NCBI GenBank assembly: GCA_031316255.1
Contig: JALDQW010000001.1
Span: 1,302,001-1,366,000 of the forward strand
Length of the DNA stretch: 64,000 bases
Direction: 5' to 3'
From: Nitrosomonas sp.
GTDB taxonomy: Bacteria; Pseudomonadota; Gammaproteobacteria; Burkholderiales; Nitrosomonadaceae
Below the pieces are notes generated by a model. The model was given only the letters and a program-made list of their open reading frames with translations. It was not told the origin of the DNA and made no database searches. Each line of letters starts with the position of its first letter. Positions within the stretch are counted from its first letter, which is position 1. This document shows, one piece after another, positions 1 through 8,523 of this stretch. The position numbers were made by a program, and so were the translations under genes.

Positions 1-903
1 AACATTAAAAATAGTACGGTTACCTTGGTGGATCTCGCGATGGGAACAGCAAAAAAGACCATACAGGTTGCTGCTGGACCCGATCAAATTGTGTTATCGG
101 CCGAATATGCCTATGTGCGCGGACAAAATTCAAACAATGTTTCGGTAATCAATTTACGTGAAGCCGCACGAGGGCGATTACAGGCAGCGCAAGTACAGAT
201 GGGGCGACTTGCGCCTAACGCGGTCAGTGAAGAAATCGGAGTCGCGCCAATGATTGTGCCGGTGCCAGAAGGAAATGGCGTCATTGCGGCTAATGCAGCG
301 GATGGCATGCTATATCAATACACTGAAGGATTAATGGCGCCATCAGGCAGCTTTAGCAATTATCGCCGCAAGGCGCGTGCTGTTATGATCATGGATTACG
401 GTTTAACAGAGGACGACGCAGGCGTATATGCGGCTCCAGTTAATTTTCCGTCTGCGGGTACTTATGAAGTAATAGTCAAGTCACTCTCGCCCGCAGTTAC
501 CGCCTGTTTGCCGATTGTTGTACGTATGCCAGACTCTAAGCCTGAAGAACGCATAAACTCGGTACATGCGGTTTTGCTGAATGAATCAGCTACTTTAGTA
601 AAAAAGCAGCATACTTTTAGAATCGGAGTGAAGGATTCTCGGCAACAAGAAATTAATGGTATTACAGATGGCATCCTGCTGGTTTTTCACCGTACTACCG
701 GTTGGCAAACTCGTCTGGTTTTGCGAGAAGAAGAGGCAGGAATTTATGCAGCATCTGCACAGCTACCTTATCCAGGGCGCTATGAACTTTTGGTGAGTGT
801 TCCTTCGCACAAGCTTGATTTTACCTTGGGACGGATTGGATATTTGGATCTTGAATCTACTGCTGATACAGCACAGAGGCGGCAGAATGTTAAAGCAGAT
901 TAA
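1..903 (+). CDS. YVTN beta-propeller protein, C-terminal part (5' end outside window)
   Basis: The frame is open from base 1, so the gene starts upstream and this is its 3' part. The first residues (NSTVTLVDLAMGTAKKTI) look like a blade of the YVTN/cytochrome d1-type beta-propeller family, which is usually periplasmic. After the propeller come two similar beta domains of about 75 residues, one ending DDAGVYAAPVNFPSAGTYEV and the other EEAGIYAASAQLPYPGRYEL; they resemble YtkA/FixH-like folds. The stop lies 17 bases inside the next gene, a Sco-like copper protein, so the two are translationally coupled. A scaffold or electron-transfer partner role in a copper/haem periplasmic system is inference. 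No catalytic residues can be assigned from this part alone. Confidence 0.75.
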   Translation, partial: NIKNSTVTLVDLAMGTAKKTIQVAAGPDQIVLSAEYAYVRGQNSNNVSVINLREAARGRLQAAQVQMGRLAPNAVSEEIGVAPMIVPVPEGNGVIAANAADGMLYQYTEGLMAPSGSFSNYRRKARAVMIMDYGLTEDDAGVYAAPVNFPSAGTYEVIVKSLSPAVTACLPIVVRMPDSKPEERINSVHAVLLNESATLVKKQHTFRIGVKDSRQQEINGITDGILLVFHRTTGWQTRLVLREEEAGIYAASAQLPYPGRYELLVSVPSHKLDFTLGRIGYLDLESTADTAQRRQNVKAD

Positions 904-1465
904 GTATCTTTGCCTACTCGGTTGCATTGTATTTACCTTAAACGTAGCAAAAGCTGCTACAGGTACGGTGTGGTTAAGTGAAGCTCCCGTTATTCCCAAT
1001 ATAGAACTTACTGATCAGGATGGACACAAAGTTCGCTTGGATGAGCTCATACCGGAACATATCGTGCTCGTAAATTTTATGTTTACGAATTGCAACAGCG
1101 GTTGCTCTCCCCAAACAGCCATTTTACGTGCAACGCAGGAAGCAATCGAAGTTTCCGATCTCAACGGCAAAATACTGTTGATTTCCATAACAGTTGACCC
1201 TTTAACGGATAGTCCCGCTCAATTACGTCATTATGCCGAACGGTTCGACGTAAGGACGGGAGTGGAAAATGGCTGGGTTTTTCTGACGGGTTCGTCTCAA
1301 CAGGTGCGTCGAATCATGCAGTCATTTGGTGAACGAGGTAGCGTACCTGAAGCACATACCAATCTGATTTGGATTGGCAATCAAGCAAAAAAACGATGGA
1401 CACGCACAGCCGCGTTAAATGGCCCTGATGTGCTATCTCGATTGGTCCGGGAGATAACACAATGA
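887..1465 (+). CDS. SCO1/SenC family copper-binding thioredoxin-fold protein
   Basis: A 192-residue thioredoxin-fold protein with an N-terminal signal segment (about residues 1-23). It carries the Sco copper site: Cys69 and Cys73 in NCNSGCSPQ, and a distal His157 in EAHTNLIW. Sco proteins deliver copper to the CuA centre of cytochrome oxidase or act as thiol-disulfide reductases in the periplasm. I chose ATG 887 rather than a longer frame from 797 because it directly precedes the signal peptide, follows a GAGGCGG ribosome site, and overlaps the upstream gene by only 17 bases. It overlaps the next gene by ATGA. No cytochrome oxidase genes lie nearby, so its client may be a protein of this operon. 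Confidence 0.85.
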   Translation: MLKQIKYLCLLGCIVFTLNVAKAATGTVWLSEAPVIPNIELTDQDGHKVRLDELIPEHIVLVNFMFTNCNSGCSPQTAILRATQEAIEVSDLNGKILLISITVDPLTDSPAQLRHYAERFDVRTGVENGWVFLTGSSQQVRRIMQSFGERGSVPEAHTNLIWIGNQAKKRWTRTAALNGPDVLSRLVREITQ

Positions 1466-2871
1466 TACGGCACCTGCTCCGGCACGCGGGTTTCCTGAGC
1501 ACTATGCTGACAGTTACTGCCTTATCGGCTTCATCTGTAATGGATGAAGTACAACTTGGGCGTGCGCTGTATGATGGCAATGTTCTATTTTCCCAAGCGC
1601 CTCAGGTTACCGGCGTACCGTTACCATTGAGTAATGCACATTGCTCAGCTTGTCACGGCCCACATGGTGCAGGGCAGACGGAAGGAGGGATTGCTGCGCC
1701 ACCTGTGCAGTGGCATGCATTGATGGATACGCGTTCCGGTCTTCCTGGTTATGATTCCTCAGAACGGGTGCTAAGTGCTATCGAGAAAGGCAAAGCGCGG
1801 ATATATTACAAGTCTTTGACTGAAGGTATGCCGCGTTTCGAATTGACCAGCGCTGAGCGCAAGGCATTGATCGCATACTTGCGCGTAATTGGTACAGAGG
1901 CAGCCCCTGTACGTGGAGTAACCACTGATACAATCATTCTGGGTACTGCCTTACCGCTTACTGGCATGCAGGCAACAGCTGGAAATTCTATTTTGCGGGC
2001 AATGCAGCAACAAATAGCCGAGATTAATGCAGTCGGTGGAATTTTTGGACGTAGCTTGTTGTTGATTCCGGTGGATGCAGCAACCAATGGATTGGATGCG
2101 GCAATACTTGATTTGATCCACTCGCACAACGTTTTTGCCCTAGTAGGCAGTTGGCTGACAGATCCATCAAATGCTTTGATTGATGCGCTTACAGCAAGCA
2201 ATACTCCCAGCGTTGCAGCGGTCGGAATGACAATTCCGAATCAGCAACATCGGCTGACGACTTACTTGTTGCCGAGTTTACAGCAACAAATTGAATCAGC
2301 CTTATCCATTTTGCAAAAAAAATGTAACTCAAACCTGGATAGTGAAATATGGTACCAGGATGAAAAGAACTTGCCGGCAATAACGGCTATAAGTAAATTT
2401 TATGGAGATGATTCGGTAGCTGGAAAACTGGCGTTACGCGCTATTCATGTTTTACAAGTTGATCAACAACTGAAAGAAACGATTGATTCTCGCCTGGCAG
2501 ATAAATTGATCCTTTTACTTCCGTCGGATGATATCGAGCGCATACGATTTCAACTTGAAGCATCACAGCTCTGTGTAGCAACACTAGCAAGCATATCGGG
2601 TAGTTCATACCATGCCGATCATGCAGCTCAGGTTGTGATCTCCCCAGTACCGCAAGATATGTTGCTTGCCATGGATTTATGGACTGCTTTGGGTAATGCT
2701 GCAATCGGATTGATAGCTGAGGCTATGGCTCGCGCCGGACGTATTCTGGATCAAGATAGATTGATTACAGTACTAGATAATCCTCAGGAATTCGAACCTA
2801 TCCCAGGTTTATCTATTCGATTTACACCTAAAGCCCGACATGCGCTGACTGAAGGTTTTACTTGGCATTAA
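1462..2871 (+). CDS. Cytochrome c fused to ABC-type periplasmic binding domain
   Basis: A 469-residue exported protein with two modules. After a signal peptide (about residues 1-25) comes a class I cytochrome c domain with haem motif CSACH at 61-65 and a likely axial Met123 (EGMPRF). From about residue 152 (TDTIILGTALPLTG) to the end it matches type I periplasmic binding proteins of the branched-chain amino-acid/amide family (LivK-like). Binding proteins of this type are known beside PQQ-alcohol dehydrogenase systems, together with YVTN propeller proteins, but the covalent cytochrome fusion is unusual. No ABC permease or ATPase is in view, so it may sense or bind a ligand and pass electrons rather than feed a transporter; that is inference. 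It starts at the ATGA overlap with the Sco gene. Confidence 0.8.
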   Translation: MIRHLLRHAGFLSTMLTVTALSASSVMDEVQLGRALYDGNVLFSQAPQVTGVPLPLSNAHCSACHGPHGAGQTEGGIAAPPVQWHALMDTRSGLPGYDSSERVLSAIEKGKARIYYKSLTEGMPRFELTSAERKALIAYLRVIGTEAAPVRGVTTDTIILGTALPLTGMQATAGNSILRAMQQQIAEINAVGGIFGRSLLLIPVDAATNGLDAAILDLIHSHNVFALVGSWLTDPSNALIDALTASNTPSVAAVGMTIPNQQHRLTTYLLPSLQQQIESALSILQKKCNSNLDSEIWYQDEKNLPAITAISKFYGDDSVAGKLALRAIHVLQVDQQLKETIDSRLADKLILLLPSDDIERIRFQLEASQLCVATLASISGSSYHADHAAQVVISPVPQDMLLAMDLWTALGNAAIGLIAEAMARAGRILDQDRLITVLDNPQEFEPIPGLSIRFTPKARHALTEGFTWH

Positions 2872-2883
2872 GGAGGATTAACT

Positions 2884-4413
2884 ATGAAAAAGTCAAATTG
2901 GCTAAAATGTTTAATGTTTGCAATCTTAATTGGCACTGCAGGTTGGTCGACTGCTCAGGTGCCGACGTCATCGTTTAGTGTTTTGGGATATATTCAAGAG
3001 CTTGACGTGGATGATCTTGATGATCCTTTATCAAAAGGCTTTATTGTTGTTAATGGATTGCGTATTACACTGCCGAAAAATCTTCTGATTACAATGCCGG
3101 GGCAATACCTGACGCTGAATGATATATTCCGGGGACCACATCCATTTGATGCTGATGGGCTGCTGAAGCCCGCCACAAAACCAAGTGGTTTGGCACTTCT
3201 TGATCGCAATCAGGCTCCAGTGCCACCCACTATCGCACCAGCAGTTCTTTTTGAAGCAGAGATTATAGGTAACATCGTCAATGGTGAATATATCGCCGGC
3301 GTAGTCCGCATATCCCAGGGAGGATTAAATGCCGGGGAAGGTTTTATTCAATCAATCGATTACGAAAAAGGCGAATTGCTTGTCGGCCCTGAAGCTGGAA
3401 CTGGTGTTGCTACGGCCCGCGTGAGAATCAATGATCCGGAGGGAAAATATGGAAAGCTGAATAAGGACAAATTTCCAGAAAACGCTGATGTGATGGACGA
3501 GCGCTTTTCCAGCGATCCAGGCAATGCACCGATTGTCGCCGAGACAGGCTTTCCTATGTGCATCCCGCGTTCAGATCCATCTGTTGAAGATGCGCTTTGC
3601 CCAATTTCCAACCGTCCAGAACCTTTGTCTAAGCGGCGTTTTACTTGCGGTAGCGTCCCGGCGATAGATCCGACAGCCGAACCCCATGCGACCTGTGATC
3701 CAACGAAAAGGATGCCGCTACAACCTGGTGATTTCATCACTTTTTCGGGTATGCTGACAGAAGAAACGCCCAATAGCGGTAACTGGTTTATAGCAGCCCA
3801 TGCGATACAGGCTAAACTGGGCGTTTATACTTCTCCAGGAATCGACCCTGCTTATGTTTTGATTGAAGAAGCTATAGTTGGCACCTTGGGTCAGCCATTT
3901 AGAGGTGTTGATCAGGAAGAAACTTCGCGCTTCCGTTTGGTTGGATTTACAACTGACCCGAGCCGCAGAGTCGACGTTTTTGTTTTAGACTCGCTTTTGG
4001 ATGGTACAGAACAAGAGCGAAGAATGACCACGCTTTTCCCAAGCCCTACAGCTCAAGTAGGACGCATTCGGATAACTTTACCTGCAAAAGCCAATTTTCT
4101 GCCAATTACGCGCGATGTGCGTATACGTATTGAAAATCATGTTTCTTTAGATGTAGGTGGATTGGACTCTGGTCAATATACCGCACCGGTAAGCGAGTAT
4201 ATATATCCTGAAAACACCCGTTTTGGACAACACAAAAATCCCGTATCTGTACCATTCGAAAATTTTTGCTTTCTAAAAAACGGCAGCGGTCCCCTCACCA
4301 CATTAGGTCGATCTGCAACGGGAGCCCCATCAATAGGCCGTTTAATTCCCTTTCCAGATTCCGGGCATGGCGCAGCACAATTACGTGCAGATGGGAACCC
4401 TGCCTGTCTCTAG
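2884..4413 (+). CDS. Secreted protein of unknown function in the Sco/cytochrome operon
   Basis: A 509-residue protein with a clear signal peptide (MKKSNWLKCLMFAILIGTAG, cleaved near AQ-VP). It has a strong Shine-Dalgarno (AAGGAGG, 6 bases before ATG) and starts 12 bases after the preceding stop, so it is the last gene of the operon. I do not recognise a family. The body is rich in beta-prone stretches such as GFIVVNGLRITLP and VRIRIENHVSLDVGG. Cysteines cluster in the middle (MCIPRS, ALCPIS, FTCGS, ATCDP) with one more pair near the C-terminus, suggesting disulfides. No haem CxxCH motif and no transmembrane anchor are visible. It may be a periplasmic or extracellular partner of the copper/haem proteins; its function is unknown. 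Confidence 0.7.
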   Translation: MKKSNWLKCLMFAILIGTAGWSTAQVPTSSFSVLGYIQELDVDDLDDPLSKGFIVVNGLRITLPKNLLITMPGQYLTLNDIFRGPHPFDADGLLKPATKPSGLALLDRNQAPVPPTIAPAVLFEAEIIGNIVNGEYIAGVVRISQGGLNAGEGFIQSIDYEKGELLVGPEAGTGVATARVRINDPEGKYGKLNKDKFPENADVMDERFSSDPGNAPIVAETGFPMCIPRSDPSVEDALCPISNRPEPLSKRRFTCGSVPAIDPTAEPHATCDPTKRMPLQPGDFITFSGMLTEETPNSGNWFIAAHAIQAKLGVYTSPGIDPAYVLIEEAIVGTLGQPFRGVDQEETSRFRLVGFTTDPSRRVDVFVLDSLLDGTEQERRMTTLFPSPTAQVGRIRITLPAKANFLPITRDVRIRIENHVSLDVGGLDSGQYTAPVSEYIYPENTRFGQHKNPVSVPFENFCFLKNGSGPLTTLGRSATGAPSIGRLIPFPDSGHGAAQLRADGNPACL

Positions 4414-4711
4414 AATCAATTAACACAATAAAGCTGATTCAATGTCCTTTGTCAATATTGACATCTATAAGAAGATATGTAGTGAGCAGCATGTGACCAA
4501 GGCAATGCTGCTCACATTCCCAGAAATTTAACTGATTGTTTCCAAAATTCCTGGCCGAGTTGTATACAGAATATTGCGTTACATTCTATAGTAGTTGCAT
4601 TTCATATAATTCTGCAAAATTAACAATTATGAGACGATAATTAACCTGTCCTTCATATTGTGCAGATCATGGTGGCGATTGAAAGTCAATTACTAAAATA
4701 TTTCCCGAACC
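4414..4711. other. Intergenic stretch with operon-end hairpin
   Basis: An AT-rich stretch between the end of the Sco/cytochrome operon and the left end of IS21-A. The only structure I see is an 11-base-pair stem at 4482-4515 (GTGAGCAGCAT pairing with ATGCTGCTCAC around a 12-base loop), about 70 bases after the last stop. It lacks a T tract, so it may be an mRNA-stabilising hairpin or part of a factor-dependent terminator. No convincing reading frame is present. Confidence 0.4.
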
Positions 4712-4775
4712 TGTCAATCGGCATTGAAAATTTTCCAGTCATCGGCGTCGAAAAGTTTCCACCTTGTTTAGTTGG

Positions 4776-5534
4776 TTAATTGGTTTTTATACATTGTTTT
4801 CGATGTTTGAAACGGTAAGAATCATTGCCGGTTTCCAGGATGTCGCAATGATGTGTAATACGGTCTAACAATGCAGTGGTCATTTTGGCATCGCCAAAAA
4901 CCTGCACCCATTCACTGAATTTCAGGTTGGTCGTTATAATGAGTGAAGTGCGCTCATACAGCTGGCTGATCAAGTGAAACAGGAGTGCGCCACCTGATTC
5001 CGGGAAAGGCAGATAGCCCAGTTCATCAAGGATGACTGCGTCAATCTGAATGAGCCTTCTGGCCAGGTGTCCGGTTTTATTCAGTTGTTTTTCCTGCTCC
5101 AGCAGGTTAACCAAGTCCACAGCGTTGAAGAATCGAATGCGTTTGCCATGATGAATAGCGGCAACGCCCAGTGCTGTGGCCAAATGGGTTTTGCCGGTAC
5201 CGGTGCCACCGACCAGGATGAGGTTATGTGCATCATCCATAAAAGCAGCCGTTGAGAGCTGTTCTATCTGTTGGCGTGAGAGTGGCGTTTCATTCCAGTC
5301 GAATTTCACCAGGTCGCGGTGGATTGGAAACTTTGCAGCCTTCATCTGGTATTTCAGGCTGCGTAGCTGGCGTTCGGCTATTTCGGCATTGATCAGTTGG
5401 CTTAATACGGTTTCCGGCGATATTTGCTTGCGTTGCGGCATTTCAGCGCTTAACTCAGACCAGGCGTCGCTCATGCCATACAGATGCAATGCTTTGAGTT
5501 GGGTAAGCAAGTCAGTGGACATGGCGGCTTCCAA
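4776..5534 (-). CDS. istB: IS21-family transposition helper ATPase IstB (IS21-A)
   Basis: A 252-residue AAA+ ATPase with Walker [10 protein letters not shown] and Walker [12 protein letters not shown], the DnaC-like fold of IstB. It assists the IstA transposase by assembling target-DNA complexes. It overlaps the 3' end of istA by 23 bases, as is typical for IS21 elements. The gene itself looks intact, so it could still act in trans with a functional IstA, although its own istA is frameshifted. It is close to the usual IstB length of about 250 residues. Confidence 0.92.
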   Translation of the reverse strand: MEAAMSTDLLTQLKALHLYGMSDAWSELSAEMPQRKQISPETVLSQLINAEIAERQLRSLKYQMKAAKFPIHRDLVKFDWNETPLSRQQIEQLSTAAFMDDAHNLILVGGTGTGKTHLATALGVAAIHHGKRIRFFNAVDLVNLLEQEKQLNKTGHLARRLIQIDAVILDELGYLPFPESGGALLFHLISQLYERTSLIITTNLKFSEWVQVFGDAKMTTALLDRITHHCDILETGNDSYRFKHRKQCIKTN

Positions 5535-7034
5535 GCAAATGATCGTAACGCTGGAAATCGGCCAGCGGTTCAGTGGTTAGTTGTAAGGTATCGCCGGTAT
5601 TCAATGTCTTGGAACGAACTGGTTCAATCAAACGCCGTATAGCATTCTGCAACACACTGGCATTGACAACACCGGATTCCAACGCCAGTTCACAGGCTGT
5701 CTCAAGTGCATCAAGACCGGCTTCGCGGGTCAATAACAACAGATCAACAAAAGCGCGTTCATTTTTATCTTGCTTCTGAAGTTTCTCACGTACGTGACGG
5801 ATCGATTCCGGTAGTTCCCAGTTCTGGAATGGCGCGCCGTGACGGATAGCACCGGGTTTCTTCTCCAGCACGGGCAAATAATGCCATGGATTACAGATCA
5901 GCTGATCGCGCAGGAAATTGCGTTGATGCGTCGCAATCGCTTTTCCCTCCGCCACAATATCAAGATGACCGGCAAATACTCTGACCGAAACCACCTTCCC
6001 GGACCATTGGGCCGGTACACTGTACTGATTCCGGTCAACACGCACCAGGCAGGTTCTGGAGACTTTCATCAGGTGCTCAACATAACCGGCAAATGGTGTT
6101 GTGATTTGCCGCAATAACGGTTGTTCCTGCTGAAAACATTCCGCAATGGTTTGTGCAAAATCAGGATGCTTCCTGTTTGACAGCTCATGACAACGCTGCG
6201 CCAGCCAGCGGTTTAAGTCATCCAGCGTTGCAAACTTTATGCGCGGCGTGAACAGCCATTCTCTGACATTACCCACCTGATTCTCTATCTGACCTTTCTC
6301 CCAGCCGGCCGCCGGCGTGCAGGCAACCGGTTCAAACAAATAGTGATTCGCCAATGCCATAAACCGCCGATTAAACTTTCTCTCTTTGCCCATCAAAACC
6401 GCATCCACAATTGTCTTGGGATTGTCTAAACCATCTGCAGCGGCACGCCACCAAAGAACGCAAATGCACGATTATGCGCATCCATCAGCATCTCCTGCGC
6501 TTCCCTGAAATAAGCGACGACAAACATCTTGCGGCTGTAACACAAACGAAAATGCGCCACCTTGACGACTTGTTCCCGCCCACCCAGATCAACAACTTCC
6601 TGACTCCAGTCAAATTGACAGACTTCACCGGGTTTAAACGCTAAAGGAACAAACGTTTGCCTGGGTGCCGGGGTATCCTTGTTCTCTGCTTTCCACTGCT
6701 TTACAAAACGCCGAACGCTGTCATAAGCGCCTGTATAACCTTCAATTATCAAACCTTCATATAATCGCATTGCTGTTCGACGCTGCTTTTGCGGTAGCAA
6801 TGCCTCTGTTTCCAGCCAACTGGTCAATAACGCTTTAAATTCTCCTAGCTTCGGCGCACATTGCGTTTGACGCCGATATTCCGGTTCAGCCTCCGTCTTT
6901 AAATGTTTCCTGACTGTAGGACGGGACAGCCCCAATGAACGGGCAATTGAACTGATTTTTTCTTTACTGACAAAATGTCGCCTTCTGATTTCGGCAATTA
7001 TATCCATCTCTATCACTCCAAAGTTCTCCAGCAA
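5512..7034 (-). pseudogene. istA: IS21-family transposase istA (IS21-A), disrupted by frameshift
   Basis: Two adjacent minus-strand frames together make a full IstA of about 500 residues. The first half (7034 to 6426) has the N-terminal helix-turn-helix (ISSIARSLGLSRPTVRKHL) and the first catalytic Asp region (CQFDWSQE). It ends at a TAG just after GGVPLQMV. The second half resumes one base out of frame with DNPKTIV and carries the conserved glutamate region (WEKGQIENQVG). Inserting one T would restore the YDN motif, so a single-base deletion inactivates the gene at the second catalytic Asp region. A programmed frameshift or sequencing error is possible but less likely. Confidence 0.85.
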
Positions 7035-7035
7035 A

Positions 7036-8523
7036 ATGCCGGTAATTTATCATCTCAGAGTGGAAACTTTTCAACGCCGATTTTCCGAAAATTCTGGTAA
7101 GTTTTACATGCCGATTTACACGCCAGGTTACCGGCGCAAGAGTTCTCCTGCTTCACCAAAGCTAGCCGCTTTCACTGGCATTATAGATGCCATTCTTGAA
7201 GCTGATAAAACAGTTCATCCCAAACAACGTCATACGGCAACCCGGATATTGGAGCGATTGCGCGATGAACATGGATTCACTGGCGGCTATACCATTGTGC
7301 GTAATTATGTTTATAAAGCCAAGATTCAGCAGAAGGAGATGTTTATGCCGCTGGTCCATTTACCTGGCCACGCTCAGGTAGACTTTGGCGAAGCTGACGG
7401 TTATATTGGTGGCAAGCTGGTACGGTTTCATTATTTCTGTCTTGATCTGCCACATTCGGACGGCTGCTTTGTCAAAGCCTATCCGACGGAAGATACCGAA
7501 TCCTTTCTGGATGGGCATGTTGCTGCATTTGCGTTTTTAGGTGGTGTGCCGCAATCTATTTTATATGACAATACCAGGCTCGCCGTCGCTAAAATACTGG
7601 GTGATGGCAAGCGTAAGCGGACTAAAGCATTCAGTGAACTGCAAAGTCATTATCTGTTTGAAGACAAATTTGGACGTCCAGGGCGGGGTAATGATAAAGG
7701 CAATGTTGAAGGCATGGTTGGTTTCAATCGTCGCCATTTCATGGTGCCGTTGCCGATAGCTGATAATTTTGATGCCTTGAACACCAGGTTGCTGGACGGT
7801 TGTATCAAACGCCAACAAGCTAAGCTACGTGGGCAAACTGAAACCATTGCTGAGCGTATGAAGCGTGATGCTGCTGCACTCATGGCATTGCCTGCAGCTG
7901 AGTTTGATGCATGCCACAAGATTTCGACTCGTGTATCTTCTCTGTCTCTGGTGCGCTATCGAACCAACGACTACTCGGTACCCACTCAGTACGGTCATCG
8001 GGAAGTGCTGGTCAAAGGTTACGTTGATCATGTTGATATTTGTCTGGGTGCGGACACCATTGCACGACATCAACGCAGCTATGGCCGGGAAGAATTCATC
8101 TATAACCCGCTGCATTATTTGGCATTGCTGGAACAAAAGCCGCGCGCATTGGATCAGGCGGCGCCCCTCCAGGATTGGGTGCTGCCCGAAGTATTTGATC
8201 GTTTGCGCCGATTGCTTGAAGCGCGGTTGGAACGGCGTGGTCGCAAGGAATATATCCAGGTTTTGCGGCTACTGGAGAATTTTAGCCAAGCGCAAGTTGA
8301 ACATGCGATAAAAAAAGCGATTGATTTGGGTTCAATTGGATTTGACGCGATCAAGCATCTGATTCTGTGTGCAATTGAACAACGGCCAGCGAAACTCGAT
8401 CTGACGTGTTACCCCTATCTACCCAATGCCAATGTACTACCCACCGAACCTAGGACGTACTTAAGCCTGTTGCAAATATCCGAAGCAACTCAAAAACCTG
8501 TAATGGAGAGTCATTATGAATGA
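7036..8523 (+). CDS. istA: IS21-family transposase IstA (IS21-B), N-terminus replaced
   Basis: The real istA sequence begins at about 7121 (GYRRKSSPASPKLA). The first 28 codons of this frame are read from the end of IS21-A, giving a chimeric start. Comparison with the inverted fragment at 9487-9750 shows that about 48 N-terminal residues with the helix-turn-helix (EREVARYFGIHRETVKKM) are missing. The DDE domain is whole: Asp in HAQVDFGEAD, Asp in ILYDNTRL, Glu in GNVEGMVG. The product, if made, could keep catalysis but would lack the normal end-binding head. It overlaps istB by 8 bases. Confidence 0.8.
   Translation: MPVIYHLRVETFQRRFSENSGKFYMPIYTPGYRRKSSPASPKLAAFTGIIDAILEADKTVHPKQRHTATRILERLRDEHGFTGGYTIVRNYVYKAKIQQKEMFMPLVHLPGHAQVDFGEADGYIGGKLVRFHYFCLDLPHSDGCFVKAYPTEDTESFLDGHVAAFAFLGGVPQSILYDNTRLAVAKILGDGKRKRTKAFSELQSHYLFEDKFGRPGRGNDKGNVEGMVGFNRRHFMVPLPIADNFDALNTRLLDGCIKRQQAKLRGQTETIAERMKRDAAALMALPAAEFDACHKISTRVSSLSLVRYRTNDYSVPTQYGHREVLVKGYVDHVDICLGADTIARHQRSYGREEFIYNPLHYLALLEQKPRALDQAAPLQDWVLPEVFDRLRRLLEARLERRGRKEYIQVLRLLENFSQAQVEHAIKKAIDLGSIGFDAIKHLILCAIEQRPAKLDLTCYPYLPNANVLPTEPRTYLSLLQISEATQKPVMESHYE

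Larger units (their letters stand above)
4712..7120 (-). mobile_element. IS21-family insertion sequence (IS21-A), complete
   Basis: A 2,409-bp element bounded by matching ends. The left starts TGTCAATCGGCATTG at 4712; the right, read inward on the other strand from 7120, starts TGTAAATCGGCATG. Subterminal repeats with GAAAAGTTTCCAC follow on both sides. It contains istA (frameshifted) and istB in the usual overlapping order on the minus strand. The right end joins directly to the interior of another IS21 element's istA. The left end joins unrelated sequence, and I see no target duplication, which points to a deletion next to the element. Confidence 0.85.

Noticed and set aside
797-886. Extended N-terminus for the Sco gene
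   Set aside because: Would add 30 residues before the signal peptide and overlap the upstream gene by 107 bases.
7561-8354. Several frames antisense to or overlapping IstA of IS21-B
   Set aside because: Shadow frames of a long, clearly conserved transposase gene.
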